A stretch of DNA of 64,000 nt from the NCBI RefSeq assembly GCF_024171695.1, contig NZ_JAMTCF010000001.1:785080-849079 (forward strand), in the 5' to 3' direction. Every line of letters starts with the position of its first letter. Within the stretch, counting starts at the first letter, position 1. This document shows, piece by piece, positions 58,584-64,000 of the stretch. Below the pieces are notes generated by a model. That model ran no database searches and was not told the origin of the DNA. It was given only the letters and a program-made list of their open reading frames with translations. A program made the position numbers and the translations under genes. This DNA comes from Actinosynnema pretiosum. Its GTDB lineage: Bacteria; Actinomycetota; Actinomycetes; Mycobacteriales; Pseudonocardiaceae.

Positions 58584-58817
58584 GCCCCGCCCGCTCCCCT
58601 GCGCTCGACCGACCACCGGAAACACCCGTAGAACGTTGGCGCCGCCGGACCGCCGGACCCGGTGGTCCGGCGGGCCGGGCGGTCCGCGCCACCGGAGCGG
58701 CGCGGACCGGTCCACCGCCGCGACCGGTCACCGGACGGGCTGACGTCCCGGCGACCGGGCGCCCCGGCGGCCTGGCGACCGCTCGGACGGTGATCGGCAG
58801 GGCCAGCCTGGCCCAGC

Positions 58818-63590
<4,773 letters not shown>

Positions 63591-64000
63591 CCCTTTCGGG
63601 ACACCTGGGAGAGGGACGGGGTGGGTGGCGGTCAGGCAGGCGGCGGGGGCTGGGCGGGATGGCGCGGGCGCGGCGGGCGGAGCGGGGCACGGCGCGGGGA
63701 GGCGCGGGGCGATGCGGCCCGGCAGGACGCAGGGCTCGGCGGGTGCGCGGCGAGGCGACGCGGCGCGCGGCGGGGCAGAGCACGGCGGCGCGAGGTGCGC
63801 GGCGCGTTGGGGCTCGGCGAGGCAGGGCGCGGCGGGGGGCGGGGCTGGACGCGGCGGGGCGGCACGAGGCGGCGCGGCGCTGGACGGCGCGGCGGGGTGC
63901 GGGGCGCGGGCGCGGGGTGCGGGTGCAGGGCGCGGGCACGGGGCGCGGGTGTGGGGCGCGGGGCGCGGGGTGCGGGGTCGGGGTGCGGGGTCGGGGTGCG
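63591..64000. repeat. Extremely GC-rich low-complexity region, no gene
   Basis: Upstream of the hybrid kinase. Dominated by GGCGCGGGGC-type units, becoming a near-tandem GGGTGCGGGGTC repeat at the very end. Overlapping open frames on both strands are compositional artefacts. The kinase promoter may be here but cannot be seen. Confidence 0.6.

Overview
This window looks like the chromosome of a very GC-rich actinomycete. Codons end overwhelmingly in G or C, and GTG, TTG and even CTG starts are common. A snapalysin protease, MmyB-type XRE regulators and XRE/DUF5753 plus DUF397 pairs point to actinobacteria. A Pseudonocardiales host (Actinosynnema/Saccharothrix-like) is my inference. A prophage of about 40.4 kb (roughly 8,106-48,533) interrupts the chromosome.

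Left host flank (1-8,105): the tail of an unknown gene; an SDR oxidoreductase divergent from an MmyB-type regulator; a secreted protein; an orphan rbsD behind a LacI-type operator and followed by a 35-bp tandem repeat; a snapalysin with a leader hairpin; a TetR/MFS-exporter pair with two matching palindromic operators; and an Lrp regulator divergent from azlCD (branched-chain amino acid export).

Prophage (about 8,106-48,533): a large serine integrase sits at the left end. A long leftward structural block follows (read from about 34.3 kb down to 10.2 kb): DUF932 protein, HNH nuclease, PP-loop (PAPS-reductase-like) protein with a duplicated-domain neighbour, terminase, portal, MuF-like protein, scaffold, capsid, connectors, tail tube, tail chaperones with a canonical -1 slippery site, tape measure, distal tail proteins, GH25/LysM endolysin and holin-like proteins. 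Three plus-strand genes, each with an N-terminal membrane helix, are inserted into this block as morons. A short rightward operon (34.8-36.3 kb), a leftward replication block (40.1-36.7 kb), and an XRE repressor (40.6 kb) behind a regulatory gap complete the core phage genome. Identical 14-bp palindromic boxes lie in that gap and at the far end of the replication block. A perfect 22-bp inverted repeat marks the two ends, as expected for the P and P' arms of a serine-integrase attP split by integration.

Cargo between the repressor and the right end (41.2-48.3 kb): a complete graspetide RiPP cluster (precursor, ATP-grasp ligase, PIMT-like methyltransferase), an upstream DUF5753 regulator, four tightly overlapping small genes, and a second XRE-DUF5753/DUF397 pair. 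A RiPP pathway inside an apparently intact prophage is the most striking feature of the window.

Right host flank (48,534-64,000): an IS5-family (IS427-like) element inserted 67 bp outside the right att site; a MASE1-PAS histidine kinase; a second SDR/MmyB divergent pair resembling the one at the left edge; a MarR/DoxX divergent pair with two operators; a CHRD-domain secreted protein; a membrane-anchored NYN-like protein; a GntR regulator; and a response regulator next to a 1,590-residue hybrid kinase with two receiver domains and an HPt domain.
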